Assembly: GCF_000960475.2 (NCBI RefSeq)
Contig: NZ_JZDQ02000031.1
Location: 17,024-81,023, forward strand
DNA length: 64,000 nt
DNA from: Nocardioides luteus
Lineage (GTDB): Bacteria > Actinomycetota > Actinomycetes > Propionibacteriales > Nocardioidaceae
Direction: 5' to 3'
Part shown: piece after piece, positions 1-7,154 of the stretch
Layout of the letters: each line of letters opens with the position of its first letter
How positions within the stretch are numbered: the first letter of the stretch is position 1
Notes under the pieces: model-generated
What the model was told of the DNA's origin: nothing
The model's database searches: none
What the model saw: the letters and a program-made list of their open reading frames with translations, nothing else
Translations under genes and position numbers: made by a program

Positions 1-569
1 TCGGCGCCCTCGGACGCCTGGGTCTCCGCGTTCTTGCCCTTCTTGCCGGGCTTCTCGGTCTCGCCGGCGGCGGCGACGACGTCGGCGTACGGACCGCACT
101 GGGTGACCACCGGGACGGAGATCGTCTTCTCCTCGCCCTCGGAGAAGGTGAAGGTCATCGGGATGCTGTCGCCCGGCTTGAAGTCGCCGGTGACCGCGAT
201 GCCACCGTTGGCCGGGTCGGCCAGGTTGATGATGCCGACGGTGGGCAGCTCGATCGGGGTGAACGACTCCGGCGTGACCGTCTCGGTGGCATCGGCCGCC
301 GTGGCGATCGAGGTGACCGACGGCATCTCCTTGCCGTGGACAGCCGGGTTGATCGCCGGGTCGAGCGAGAAGGTGCCGACCAGGACGCCGGAGCCTTCCT
401 GAGCGGTCACGATGCGAGCCGCGTTGATCCGGATGGCACCGTCGAGCGTCGTGCCGCCGTGGCTGATCTCGTTGGGCCGGTCGGTCGCGTAGTCGAAGCT
501 GTTGCAGGCGCTCAGCGCGGGCACACCGAGGGCCACGAGGGCGCCCACCATTGCGAGCCTCTTCTGCAT
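1..569 (-). CDS. lpqE: LpqE-like secreted lipoprotein (3' end off window)
   Basis: The reading frame runs off the left edge, so the C-terminus is missing. The N-terminus is a lipoprotein signal: two basic residues, a hydrophobic core and lipobox ALSAC with the Cys at residue 22, giving a lipid-anchored exported protein. The rest is a beta-rich domain ending in a Lys/Glu-rich tail. In mycobacteria lpqE lies upstream of carD in the opposite orientation, as here apart from one inserted gene, and this synteny is the main basis for the name. The function of LpqE is not established. A GTG at 584 in the same frame is an alternative start, but ATG 569 places the signal peptide normally. Confidence 0.7.
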   Translation of the reverse strand, partial: MQKRLAMVGALVALGVPALSACNSFDYATDRPNEISHGGTTLDGAIRINAARIVTAQEGSGVLVGTFSLDPAINPAVHGKEMPSVTSIATAADATETVTPESFTPIELPTVGIINLADPANGGIAVTGDFKPGDSIPMTFTFSEGEEKTISVPVVTQCGPYADVVAAAGETEKPGKKGKNAETQASEGA

Positions 570-662
570 AACCTTGGTCGTCACGCGCGACACTCTATCC
601 GCCCGATCCGGCGATATCGGAAAAGGGTCAGGCTCGCAGGTCAGGCACCGGTCCCGCACCGG

Positions 663-1508
663 TCATGCGCGCAGTCCGACGACGCTGCCGACGTACAGCA
701 TCGCGCCGATCACGACGGCGATGTAGACCAGCGTGACGAGGAGGAGCTTGCCGGCTCCCAGCTTCAGTCCGGCCTTGAGCGGCAGGTACGTCCAGCTGTC
801 CTGGTTGTCGGCGACCAGGCCCCACAGCGCGGTCAGGAAGTGCACGCCGACGCCGAGCGCCGCGGCGAGCGCGACCATCGCCCACTCGGGCGGCCCGCCC
901 GCGGACTCACCGGCCCAGCCGGCGTACGAGAGGTATCCGGGGTAGCAGGCGAAGGCGGCCGCCCACAGGACCCAGGAGAAGAGGCCCTTGCGCAGCAGTA
1001 CGTTGGCGAGCATCCCGATCACCAGCGAGCCCAGGTAGAACAGCCCGGCGACGGTGCCCGAGGTCACCGAGAGCGGGATGACCAGCAGTACGCCGCAGCA
1101 CAGCACGAACCAGACGCCGCCCGGTTCGAGGCGGCCGTCGGAGATCGGCTTGCCCTCACGCTCGTGACGGCGGTCGACGACCTGGTCGACGAGGTCGTTG
1201 TGCCAGCCGAGGACGGCCTGGCCGACGAGCACGGTGACCGCGATCAGCGTGACCTCGCGTGTGGTCAGCCCGGCGAGCACGGCGGCCACCGAGAGGCCGA
1301 TGGCGGTGAGCACCGCCTGACGGGGGTGGGCGGAGCGGATGAGGAGGAACGGGGCCCAGTTGCCGATCTTGTCCATGACGCTCTCTCTGCCCGCCGAGGC
1401 ATCAGGAACGGCCGACACGCTGGGCTGCGTCTCTTCCGGGTCCTGATCCTGGGCGTGCGACGACACGGTGAAGATGGTCTTGGGGGCGCTCTGCGATGCA
1501 TTCGCCAT
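663..1508 (-). CDS. UbiA-family prenyltransferase-like membrane protein
   Basis: The protein is a polytopic membrane protein with about eight hydrophobic segments. It carries the Asp-rich motif NDLVDQVVDRRHEREGKP near residue 104, matching the NDxxDxxxD prenyl-diphosphate/Mg2+ site of UbiA enzymes, and a second acidic motif (ADNQDSW) towards the C-terminus. UbiA enzymes move prenyl chains onto aromatic or other acceptors; the acceptor here is unknown. It sits between lpqE and carD, a position empty in mycobacteria. The start is uncertain: ATG 1508 has a GATACT box 6 nt upstream (leaderless type), GTG 1526 extends the frame, and Met 1376 begins the membrane domain after a 44-residue polar stretch. 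Confidence 0.75.
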   Translation of the reverse strand: MANASQSAPKTIFTVSSHAQDQDPEETQPSVSAVPDASAGRESVMDKIGNWAPFLLIRSAHPRQAVLTAIGLSVAAVLAGLTTREVTLIAVTVLVGQAVLGWHNDLVDQVVDRRHEREGKPISDGRLEPGGVWFVLCCGVLLVIPLSVTSGTVAGLFYLGSLVIGMLANVLLRKGLFSWVLWAAAFACYPGYLSYAGWAGESAGGPPEWAMVALAAALGVGVHFLTALWGLVADNQDSWTYLPLKAGLKLGAGKLLLVTLVYIAVVIGAMLYVGSVVGLRA

Positions 1509-1743
1509 GGCGGCAGTATCGGGCACTCGGCCGAGCCGCGCAGGACAACAGGCTGGCTACGACGAGATTTCGGCCCCGTTTCGAAATCAGCCATGCTGCC
1601 ACTCTTCACCGGCCTGCGCGCGCGGAACCACACAACTTGTCAATCTGTCAACCCCAGATTGATGCCCTGACCTGCAGAAACACGGAATCCGAATTCTAAG
1701 ATCCGTGGTAGACTTATGGTCCTAGGAAGGGGTACCTAAAAAT

Positions 1744-2229
1744 ATGACTTTCACCGTCGGCGAGACCGTCGTATACCCGAACCATGGCGCGGCCGTCATC
1801 GAAGACATCGAGATGCGCACCATCAAGGGCGAGGAGCGGCAGTATCTGGTCCTCCGCATCATCGCTCAGCAGGACCTCGTGGTGCGTGTTCCGGCCAACA
1901 ATCTCGAGCTCGTCGGAGTTCGGGACGTCGTAGACAAGGACGGGCTTGATCGAGTCTTCGAGGTGCTTCGTGCGGAGCACGTCGAAGAGCCGACCAACTG
2001 GTCGCGTCGTTACAAGGCAAATCTGGAGAAGCTGCACAGCGGCGATGTCATGAAGGTCGCCGAGGTCGTGCGTGACCTGTGGCGTCGTGAGCGTGACCGT
2101 GGTCTCTCCGCCGGGGAGAAGCGCATGCTCGCCAAGGCACGCCAGATCCTCGTCTCGGAGCTCGCGCTGTGCGAGCACACCAACGAAGACAAGGCTGAAG
2201 TCCTCCTCGATGAGGTGCTGGCCAGCTGA
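1744..2229 (+). CDS. carD: CarD/CdnL RNA polymerase-binding transcription regulator
   Basis: CarD binds the RNA polymerase beta subunit and stabilises open promoter complexes, notably at rRNA promoters; it is essential in mycobacteria. The protein has 161 residues, the family's usual length. The N-terminal polymerase-interaction domain opens with FTVGETVVYPNHGAAVIED. The C-terminal DNA-binding helical domain includes NWSRRYKANLEKL with the conserved wedge Trp at residue 86. A purine-rich site (aggaagggg) precedes ATG 1744. A terminator hairpin follows at 2250-2277, so carD is probably monocistronic here. Confidence 0.96.
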   Translation: MTFTVGETVVYPNHGAAVIEDIEMRTIKGEERQYLVLRIIAQQDLVVRVPANNLELVGVRDVVDKDGLDRVFEVLRAEHVEEPTNWSRRYKANLEKLHSGDVMKVAEVVRDLWRRERDRGLSAGEKRMLAKARQILVSELALCEHTNEDKAEVLLDEVLAS

Positions 2230-2249
2230 AGCTGGTTTCGGTCTGCGTT

Positions 2250-2277
2250 ACAGGCTCCGGGTCATCCCGGGGCCTGT
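2250..2277 (+). terminator. Rho-independent-like terminator after carD
   Basis: Arms ACAGGCTCCGGG (2250-2261) and CCCGGGGCCTGT (2266-2277) pair with one T-G wobble around a TCAT loop and are followed by TTTC. It lies 21 nt after the carD stop codon. Confidence 0.7.
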
Positions 2278-2308
2278 TTCGCGTTCCGGGGCGGATACGG
2301 TGACGTCC

Positions 2309-2914
2309 ATGGAGGACCCCTACGCCGACTATGACGAGATCGACGAGACCGCCGAGGTTCCCCCGGCTCTCGGGATCGTCGCCGAGGACGGCCGAGGATC
2401 GCTGCCGTTCGCGTTGATCCACGGTGAGGCGCTGGTCGCCGCGGCCACCTGGTCCCTCGGGGAGTCCGGAGTGACGCCGGTCGACTTCACCACCTCCTGG
2501 GAGGGGATCGTCGCGGCCGAGGAGCCGCTGGTCCTGCACGACGCGCTGTGCCCGATGACCCCGCCGGCCTTCATCGCCCACTGCGTCTCGACCGCGCTCG
2601 CCCGCGACGCGGTCGTCGTCGGCGTACGCCCGGTCACGGACACGGTCAAGAACCTCACCGTCGAGGACGGGGTGCCGGTGCTGGGCGCGACCGTCGACCG
2701 GTCCACGCTGGTCTCGGTCGCCTCGCCGATCGTCCTGCCTCCGGCCGTCGTCGCCGCCCTGGACGCCTGGCCCTCCGGCGACTTCGCCGACATCGCGGGT
2801 GCGCTGGCCCGCCGGTTCCCGGTCGTCTCGGTCGAGGCGCCGTCGGTCGGTCGCCGGGTGGCGTCGGCGGATGACGTACGCCTGCTGGAGTCGCTCAGCG
2901 CAGCAGCGCAGTGA
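2309..2914 (+). CDS. Degenerate IspD-like protein without the nucleotide-binding loop
   Basis: The 201-residue protein resembles the later part of the IspD nucleotidyltransferase fold: LVLHDALCPMTPPAFIAH matches the HDAARP-type motif, followed by VVVGVRPVTDTVK and a GATVDRSTL segment. The glycine-rich AAGxGxR CTP-binding loop that opens IspD is absent; the corresponding N-terminus reads LPFALIHGEALVAA. It is therefore unlikely to be an active cytidylyltransferase. It runs towards true ispD and the two 3' ends overlap by 20 nt (2895-2914). The start could be ATG 2309 or GTG 2300. A partner or structural role is possible but is inference. Confidence 0.6.
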   Translation: MEDPYADYDEIDETAEVPPALGIVAEDGRGSLPFALIHGEALVAAATWSLGESGVTPVDFTTSWEGIVAAEEPLVLHDALCPMTPPAFIAHCVSTALARDAVVVGVRPVTDTVKNLTVEDGVPVLGATVDRSTLVSVASPIVLPPAVVAALDAWPSGDFADIAGALARRFPVVSVEAPSVGRRVASADDVRLLESLSAAAQ

Positions 2915-3587
2915 CCGCGCCGAGGTCGTCGGCGAAGGTCACCTTGAGGTTCAGCGGCGTGCTGGGGACCGCGACGATGCGTACGCCGGACGCGTAGCGC
3001 TCCAGCGTCGCGCCGGTGTCGGTGCCGTCGAAGCCGTCGGCCGCGGCCCGGGCGTAGGCGGAGAGCAGGTCGGCAGCCCGGAACGCCTGCGGAGTCTGTA
3101 CGCCGACGAGAGCGCCGGCCACCGGCTGCAGGTCACGCGTCGAGAGGTGGGTGAGCGGCGCGGCGGGAATGGCCCCGCCGTGCTCGCGGGCGACCCCGAT
3201 GACCGCGGCGAAGAGCTCGGGAGCGGCCAGCGGCCGGGCGGTGTCGTGGATCGCGACCACGTCGATCCCGCCCGCCTCGATGTCGGCCCGGAGCACACCG
3301 AGCGCGGCCTGCTCGGAGGCGTGGCGGGTGTCGCCGCCGGCGACCATCGCGACCTCGCGCTCGCCGAGCTGGGGCTGCGCGACCGCCGCGACCGCCTCCT
3401 CGTCGCCGCTGCGTACGACGAGGACGACGCGGGCCACGTCGGGCACCTCGAGGGCGGTCCGGAGGGAGAGGCCGAGGGCGGAGGAGGCCGGATCGTCGGA
3501 GCCGTCGAGGGGGAGCAGCACCTTGTTGGTGGCGGCCCCGACACGGGTGCCGGATCCGGCGGCCAGGAGTACGAGAGCGGCAGGCAC
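2895..3587 (-). CDS. ispD: 2-C-methyl-D-erythritol 4-phosphate cytidylyltransferase
   Basis: IspD makes CDP-methylerythritol from MEP and CTP in the non-mevalonate isoprenoid pathway. The 230-residue protein has the N-terminal loop LLAAGSGTRVGAATNKVLL, the HDTARPL motif, VGVQTPQAF and the C-terminal KVTFADDL. The GTG start at 3587 is preceded by TAGCCT exactly 6 nt upstream (3594-3599), the pattern of a leaderless actinobacterial transcript. IspF lies 640 bp away on the other strand, whereas in mycobacteria the two genes are adjacent and co-directional, so the locus is rearranged. Confidence 0.95.
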   Translation of the reverse strand: MPAALVLLAAGSGTRVGAATNKVLLPLDGSDDPASSALGLSLRTALEVPDVARVVLVVRSGDEEAVAAVAQPQLGEREVAMVAGGDTRHASEQAALGVLRADIEAGGIDVVAIHDTARPLAAPELFAAVIGVAREHGGAIPAAPLTHLSTRDLQPVAGALVGVQTPQAFRAADLLSAYARAAADGFDGTDTGATLERYASGVRIVAVPSTPLNLKVTFADDLGAVTALLR

Positions 3588-3727
3588 ACCAGGAGGCTAT
3601 CCGCCCCGGCGCCAGGCGTCGGCCGATGGGCCGGGCGACGGTGTTTACGCACCCGTAACAGAGTGAAACAGGAGGTGACCACGACGCCCCATAGCGTTCA
3701 AGATCCACCGAAGGGAGGACCCGACGA

Positions 3728-3763
3728 ATGTCGACGAAGCGGCTCGGGCCGGCGACGTCATGA
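3728..3763 (+). CDS. Possible 11-codon leader ORF
   Basis: The ORF reads MSTKRLGPATS. A strong purine-rich site (aagggagga, about 3711-3719) precedes its ATG. Its stop overlaps the start of the next short ORF as ATGA at 3760-3763. A peptide this short may be chance or a truncated remnant. It is listed because it has a good ribosome site and is chained to the next ORF. Confidence 0.3.
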   Translation: MSTKRLGPATS

Positions 3764-3843
3764 GCGAGCGCCAGCGAGCGACCATAGGCCTCAGGCCGGC
3801 GGATCCGTACTCTTGGCCCTTTCCTACGGAGGCGCCGGCATGA
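3760..3843 (+). CDS. 27-codon ORF coupled to the NirD-like gene (MSER-type leader)
   Basis: The ORF begins MSERQRAT, contains DPYSWPF and ends TEAPA. It overlaps the preceding mini-ORF by ATGA at 3760-3763 and the following gene by ATGA at 3840-3843. Its last codons (acggaggcg, 3827-3835) form the ribosome binding site of that gene, so translation would be coupled. A similar 28-codon ORF at 55304-55390 (minus) begins MSERKRAN, contains PYSF and ends TEAAA, with the same overlaps. Conservation of start, PYS and TEA-A at two unrelated loci suggests a dispersed element. Whether the peptide has a function is unknown. Confidence 0.5.
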   Translation: MSERQRATIGLRPADPYSWPFPTEAPA

Positions 3844-4202
3844 GTGCCAGTGCCCACCGGGACGACCAGGGAGAATGGCAGTCCGTCTGCCCGGTCGACG
3901 CGCTCGAGGTGAAGCGCGGCGCCACAGCACTGGTCCACGGCCAGGCCATCGCCATCTTCCGGATGCCCGACGACGTGGTCTACGCCTTGGGCAACCACGA
4001 TCCGTTCGCCAAGGCGTCGGTGATCGCCAAAGGCATCGTCGGGGTCCGCGACGGGGTCCCGTTCGTGGCCTCGCCGGCGCACCGGCACGGGTTCGACCTA
4101 CGTACCGGGCAGTGCCTGGACGACCCCCACGTGAGCATCCCGGCCTACGAGGTCCGGGTCGTCGACGGGCTCATCCACGTCGGCCACCGCAAGATGGCCT
4201 GA
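3840..4202 (+). CDS. NirD-like (nitrite reductase small subunit family) protein, orphan
   Basis: The 120-residue protein follows the NirD pattern: VCPVDALEVKRGATALVHG, an IFRMPDDVVYALGNHDPF segment, and FDLRTGQCLDDP near the end. NirD proteins keep the Rieske fold but lack the [2Fe-2S] ligands; the paired CxH and CxxH motifs are missing here too. No NirB large subunit is nearby, so it may partner a distant nitrite reductase or act in another redox system. The start ATG 3840 is set by the ribosome site inside the overlapping short ORF. IspF follows 23 nt downstream. Confidence 0.75.
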   Translation: MSASAHRDDQGEWQSVCPVDALEVKRGATALVHGQAIAIFRMPDDVVYALGNHDPFAKASVIAKGIVGVRDGVPFVASPAHRHGFDLRTGQCLDDPHVSIPAYEVRVVDGLIHVGHRKMA

Positions 4203-4225
4203 GTCCCATCTGGGAGACTGCGGGC

Positions 4226-4708
4226 GTGCAGCTTCCTCTGGTCGGCATCGGGACCGACGTACACAGCCTCGCCGACGGTGTCCCGATGCACGTGGCGGGC
4301 CTCGCCTTCCCCGACGAGTCGCAGGGCCTGGCCGGCCACTCCGACGGGGACGTCGCCGCCCATGCCTGCTGCGACGCGCTCTTCTCCGCCGCGGGTCTCG
4401 GTGACCTGGGGTCGAACTTCGGCACCTCCGAGCCCGAGTGGGCCGGCGCGGCCGGGGTGGTGCTGCTGGCCGAGGCGGCGCGAAGGGTCCGGGAGGCCGG
4501 CTTCGAGATCGGCAACGTCGCGGTCCAGGTGATCGGCAACCGGCCCAAGATCGGTCCGCGGCGCGACGAGGCCAACCAGGCGCTCTCCGCGGCGGCGGGC
4601 GCCCCTGTCACGGTCACCGCGACGACCTCCGACGGCCTCGGGCTCACCGGCCGCGGCGAGGGCGTCGCCGCGATCGCAACCGCGCTCATCGTGCGTCGCG
4701 ATAAGTAG
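4226..4708 (+). CDS. ispF: 2-C-methyl-D-erythritol 2,4-cyclodiphosphate synthase
   Basis: IspF cyclises CDP-ME 2-phosphate to MEcPP and CMP in the MEP pathway and normally works as a trimer with Zn2+. The 160-residue protein has the metal site GIGTDVHSL near the N-terminus, AGHSDGDVAAHACCDAL, DLGSNFGTSEPEWAGA and the C-terminal signature TTSDGLGLTGRGEG. GTG 4226 gives the normal N-terminus (VQLPLVGIGTD). It lies 30 bp before cysS on the same strand, as in mycobacteria. Confidence 0.95.
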   Translation: MQLPLVGIGTDVHSLADGVPMHVAGLAFPDESQGLAGHSDGDVAAHACCDALFSAAGLGDLGSNFGTSEPEWAGAAGVVLLAEAARRVREAGFEIGNVAVQVIGNRPKIGPRRDEANQALSAAAGAPVTVTATTSDGLGLTGRGEGVAAIATALIVRRDK

Positions 4709-4738
4709 GGAACACCCGTACGTCCCTAGACTTGGGGC

Positions 4739-6148
4739 ATGGCACTCAGGCTCTACGACTCGGCGACCCGTGAAGTACGTGACTTCACCCCCTTGCAGCC
4801 CGGCAAGGCGTCGCTCTATGTCTGTGGCCTGACCGTGCAGAGCGAGCCGCACGTCGGGCACGTGCGCAGCGGGGTGAACTTCGACGTGCTGCAGCGGTGG
4901 CTGCGGGCGTCGGGCTACGAGACCACGTTCATCCGCAACGTGACCGACATCGACGACAAGATCCTGGCGAAGTCCGCCGACCAGGGCCGTCCCTGGTACA
5001 ACCTCGCCTACGACATGCACCGCGAGCTCGACGCCGCGTACGCCTCGCTCAACGTCGCCCCGCCGACCTACGAGCCGCTGGCCACCGGTCACATCCCCGA
5101 GATCATCGCCTTGATCGAGGAGCTGATCGCGAAGGGCCACGCCTACGCCGCCGAGGACGGCACGGCCGACGTCTACTTCGACGTGCGCTCCTGGCCCTCC
5201 TACGGCGAGCTGTCGGGCCAGAAGGTCGACGACATGGAGGCCGCCGCCGACGCCGACCCGCGGGGCAAGCGCGACCCGCGCGACTTCGCGCTGTGGAAGG
5301 GGCGGAAGGTCTCCGAGCCGGAGACCGCCTCCTGGCCCTCGCCCTGGGGGCTGGGACGCCCCGGATGGCACATCGAGTGCTCGGCGATGGCCGGGAAATA
5401 CCTCGGTCCGGCCTTCGACTTCCACGGCGGTGGCCTCGACCTGCGCTTCCCCCATCACGAGAACGAGCAGGCGCAGTCCCGCGCCGCCGGCCGGCCCTTC
5501 GCCAGCTACTGGCTGCACAACGCCTGGATCACCACCTCCGGCGAGAAGATGTCGAAGTCGCTGGGCAACTCGCTGGTCATCCCCGAGGTCCTGAAGAAGG
5601 TACGCGGCATCGAGCTGCGCTACTACCTGGTCGCGGCCCACTACCGGTCCCACGTCGAGTTCTCCTTCTCCGCCTTGGACGAGGCGGCGCTGGCGTTCCA
5701 GCGGATCGAGGGCTTCCTGGAGCGGGCGGCGTCGGTGATCGGGGAGATCCCGGCCGACGGTGTCGCGTGCGCCGACTTCGTCAACGCGATGGACGACGAC
5801 CTCGGCACCCCGGCCGCGGTGGCGGCCCTGCACGAGGTCGTGCGCGAGGGCAACAAGCTGCTCGCCGAGGGCGACAGCCCCGCGCTGCGCGGCGTCGCCG
5901 CGAGCGTCCGCGCGATGCTGGACATCCTCGGTCTCGACCCTGCGGACCCGTCATGGGGTCCGCGGAGCGGTGACGACGAGAAGCTGACCGGTGCGCTGGA
6001 CGTACTGGTCCGCGGGGTCCTGGACGAGCGTGCCGAGGCGCGCGCCGCCAAGGACTGGGCCCGCGCCGATTCCTTGCGAGACCGGCTCAAGGACGCCGGG
6101 ATCGAGATCGAGGACACCCCTGAGGGTCCGAAATGGAGCGTTAACTGA
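4739..6148 (+). CDS. cysS: Cysteinyl-tRNA synthetase
   Basis: This class I synthetase charges tRNA-Cys. The 469-residue protein has the zinc Cys in SLYVCGLTV (residue 29), HVGH at 38-41 as the HIGH motif, GWHIECSAM for the second zinc ligands and KMSKS at about 270-274. The C-terminal helical anticodon region is present, which argues against the shorter mycothiol ligase MshC. TAGACT lies 6 nt before ATG 4739 (4727-4732), so the mRNA is probably leaderless and cysS has its own promoter. The stop overlaps the rlmB start (TGATG at 6146-6150). Confidence 0.95.
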   Translation: MALRLYDSATREVRDFTPLQPGKASLYVCGLTVQSEPHVGHVRSGVNFDVLQRWLRASGYETTFIRNVTDIDDKILAKSADQGRPWYNLAYDMHRELDAAYASLNVAPPTYEPLATGHIPEIIALIEELIAKGHAYAAEDGTADVYFDVRSWPSYGELSGQKVDDMEAAADADPRGKRDPRDFALWKGRKVSEPETASWPSPWGLGRPGWHIECSAMAGKYLGPAFDFHGGGLDLRFPHHENEQAQSRAAGRPFASYWLHNAWITTSGEKMSKSLGNSLVIPEVLKKVRGIELRYYLVAAHYRSHVEFSFSALDEAALAFQRIEGFLERAASVIGEIPADGVACADFVNAMDDDLGTPAAVAALHEVVREGNKLLAEGDSPALRGVAASVRAMLDILGLDPADPSWGPRSGDDEKLTGALDVLVRGVLDERAEARAAKDWARADSLRDRLKDAGIEIEDTPEGPKWSVN

Positions 6149-7104
6149 TGGCAGGCAACTCCCAGCGTCGCGGAGCGATCGCGAAGGGACGCAAGAAGGG
6201 CGCCACGACGGGCTCGGGTGGCAACCGTCGCCGTGGGCTCGAGGGCAAGGGACCGACGCCGAAGGCGAAGGACCGGCCCTACCACAAGGCCCACAAGGCG
6301 GCCCAGGCCGCCGAGCAGCGGGCCAACAAGGGTCCGCGCAAGCGCGCGGCCGGCGACGCCGAGTGGATCATCGGCCGCAACTCCGTGGTCGAGGCACTGC
6401 GTGAGGACGTACCGGTCAACGGGATCTACGTCGCCGAGGGTGCCGAGCGTGACGGGCGGCTGCGCGAGGCGTTCATGCTCGCCTCCGAGAAGGGTATCTC
6501 GCTGCTCGAGGTGACCAAGGTCGAGCTCGACCGGCTGACCGGCTTCAACGGCCACCAGGGTCTGGCCGCCCGGATCCCCGCCTACGAGTACGCGCACGCC
6601 GACGACCTGATCGACCGTGCGGCCGAGATCGGGGAGAAGGCGCTGATCGTGGCGCTCGACCAGGTCACCGACCCGCGCAACCTCGGCGCGATCGTCCGCT
6701 CCGCGGCCGCCTTCGGCGCTCACGGCGTGGTGATCCCGGAGCGGCGTGCCGCAGGCATGACCGCCGCCGCCTGGAAGACCTCGGCCGGTGCCGCCGCCCG
6801 GATCCCGGTCGCTCAGACGGTCAACCTGACCCGGCAGCTGAAGGCCTACCAGGACGCCGGCTGCATGGTCATCGGGCTCGACATGGAGGGCGACATCACG
6901 CTGCCCGAGCTGGGCGCCCCCGACGGCCTGGCCGACGGTCCGCTGGTGATCGTGGTCGGCGCCGAGGGCGGCGGCCTGTCGCGCTTGGTCCAGGAGACCT
7001 GCGACCAGATAGTGTCGATCCCGATGGCCAACTCCGTAGAGTCCCTCAACGCCGGCGTCGCTGCGTCGGTGGTGCTCTACGCGGTCGCGGAGGCCCGCCG
7101 CTGA
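6148..7104 (+). CDS. rlmB: 23S rRNA (guanosine-2'-O-)-methyltransferase, SpoU/TrmH family
   Basis: RlmB-type SPOUT enzymes methylate a guanosine ribose in 23S rRNA using SAM. A Lys/Arg/Gly-rich N-terminal extension of about 70 residues, common in actinobacteria, is followed by the RNA-binding domain (EWIIGRNSVVEALRE) and the SpoU domain with DQVTDPRNLGAIVRSAAAF, VIVVGAEGGGLS and IPMANSVESLNAGVAASV, the knotted SAM site. It is translationally coupled to cysS by a one-base overlap, the same order as in mycobacteria. Confidence 0.93.
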   Translation: MAGNSQRRGAIAKGRKKGATTGSGGNRRRGLEGKGPTPKAKDRPYHKAHKAAQAAEQRANKGPRKRAAGDAEWIIGRNSVVEALREDVPVNGIYVAEGAERDGRLREAFMLASEKGISLLEVTKVELDRLTGFNGHQGLAARIPAYEYAHADDLIDRAAEIGEKALIVALDQVTDPRNLGAIVRSAAAFGAHGVVIPERRAAGMTAAAWKTSAGAAARIPVAQTVNLTRQLKAYQDAGCMVIGLDMEGDITLPELGAPDGLADGPLVIVVGAEGGGLSRLVQETCDQIVSIPMANSVESLNAGVAASVVLYAVAEARR

Positions 7105-7154
7105 CTTCTCGCCGCACTCTGCTTCGTGGCCTCGCCGTCTGGGCGGGGCTAGGA

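Noticed and set aside
336..1670. Long open frame of 444 codons on the plus strand
   Set aside because: It is antisense to the UbiA-type gene and LpqE-like gene and has the His/Arg/Asp-rich composition typical of high-GC shadow frames.
4145..5833. Long minus-strand frame of 562 codons across ispF and cysS
   Set aside because: Both strands cannot code here; cysS and ispF have all family motifs, and the minus frame has none.
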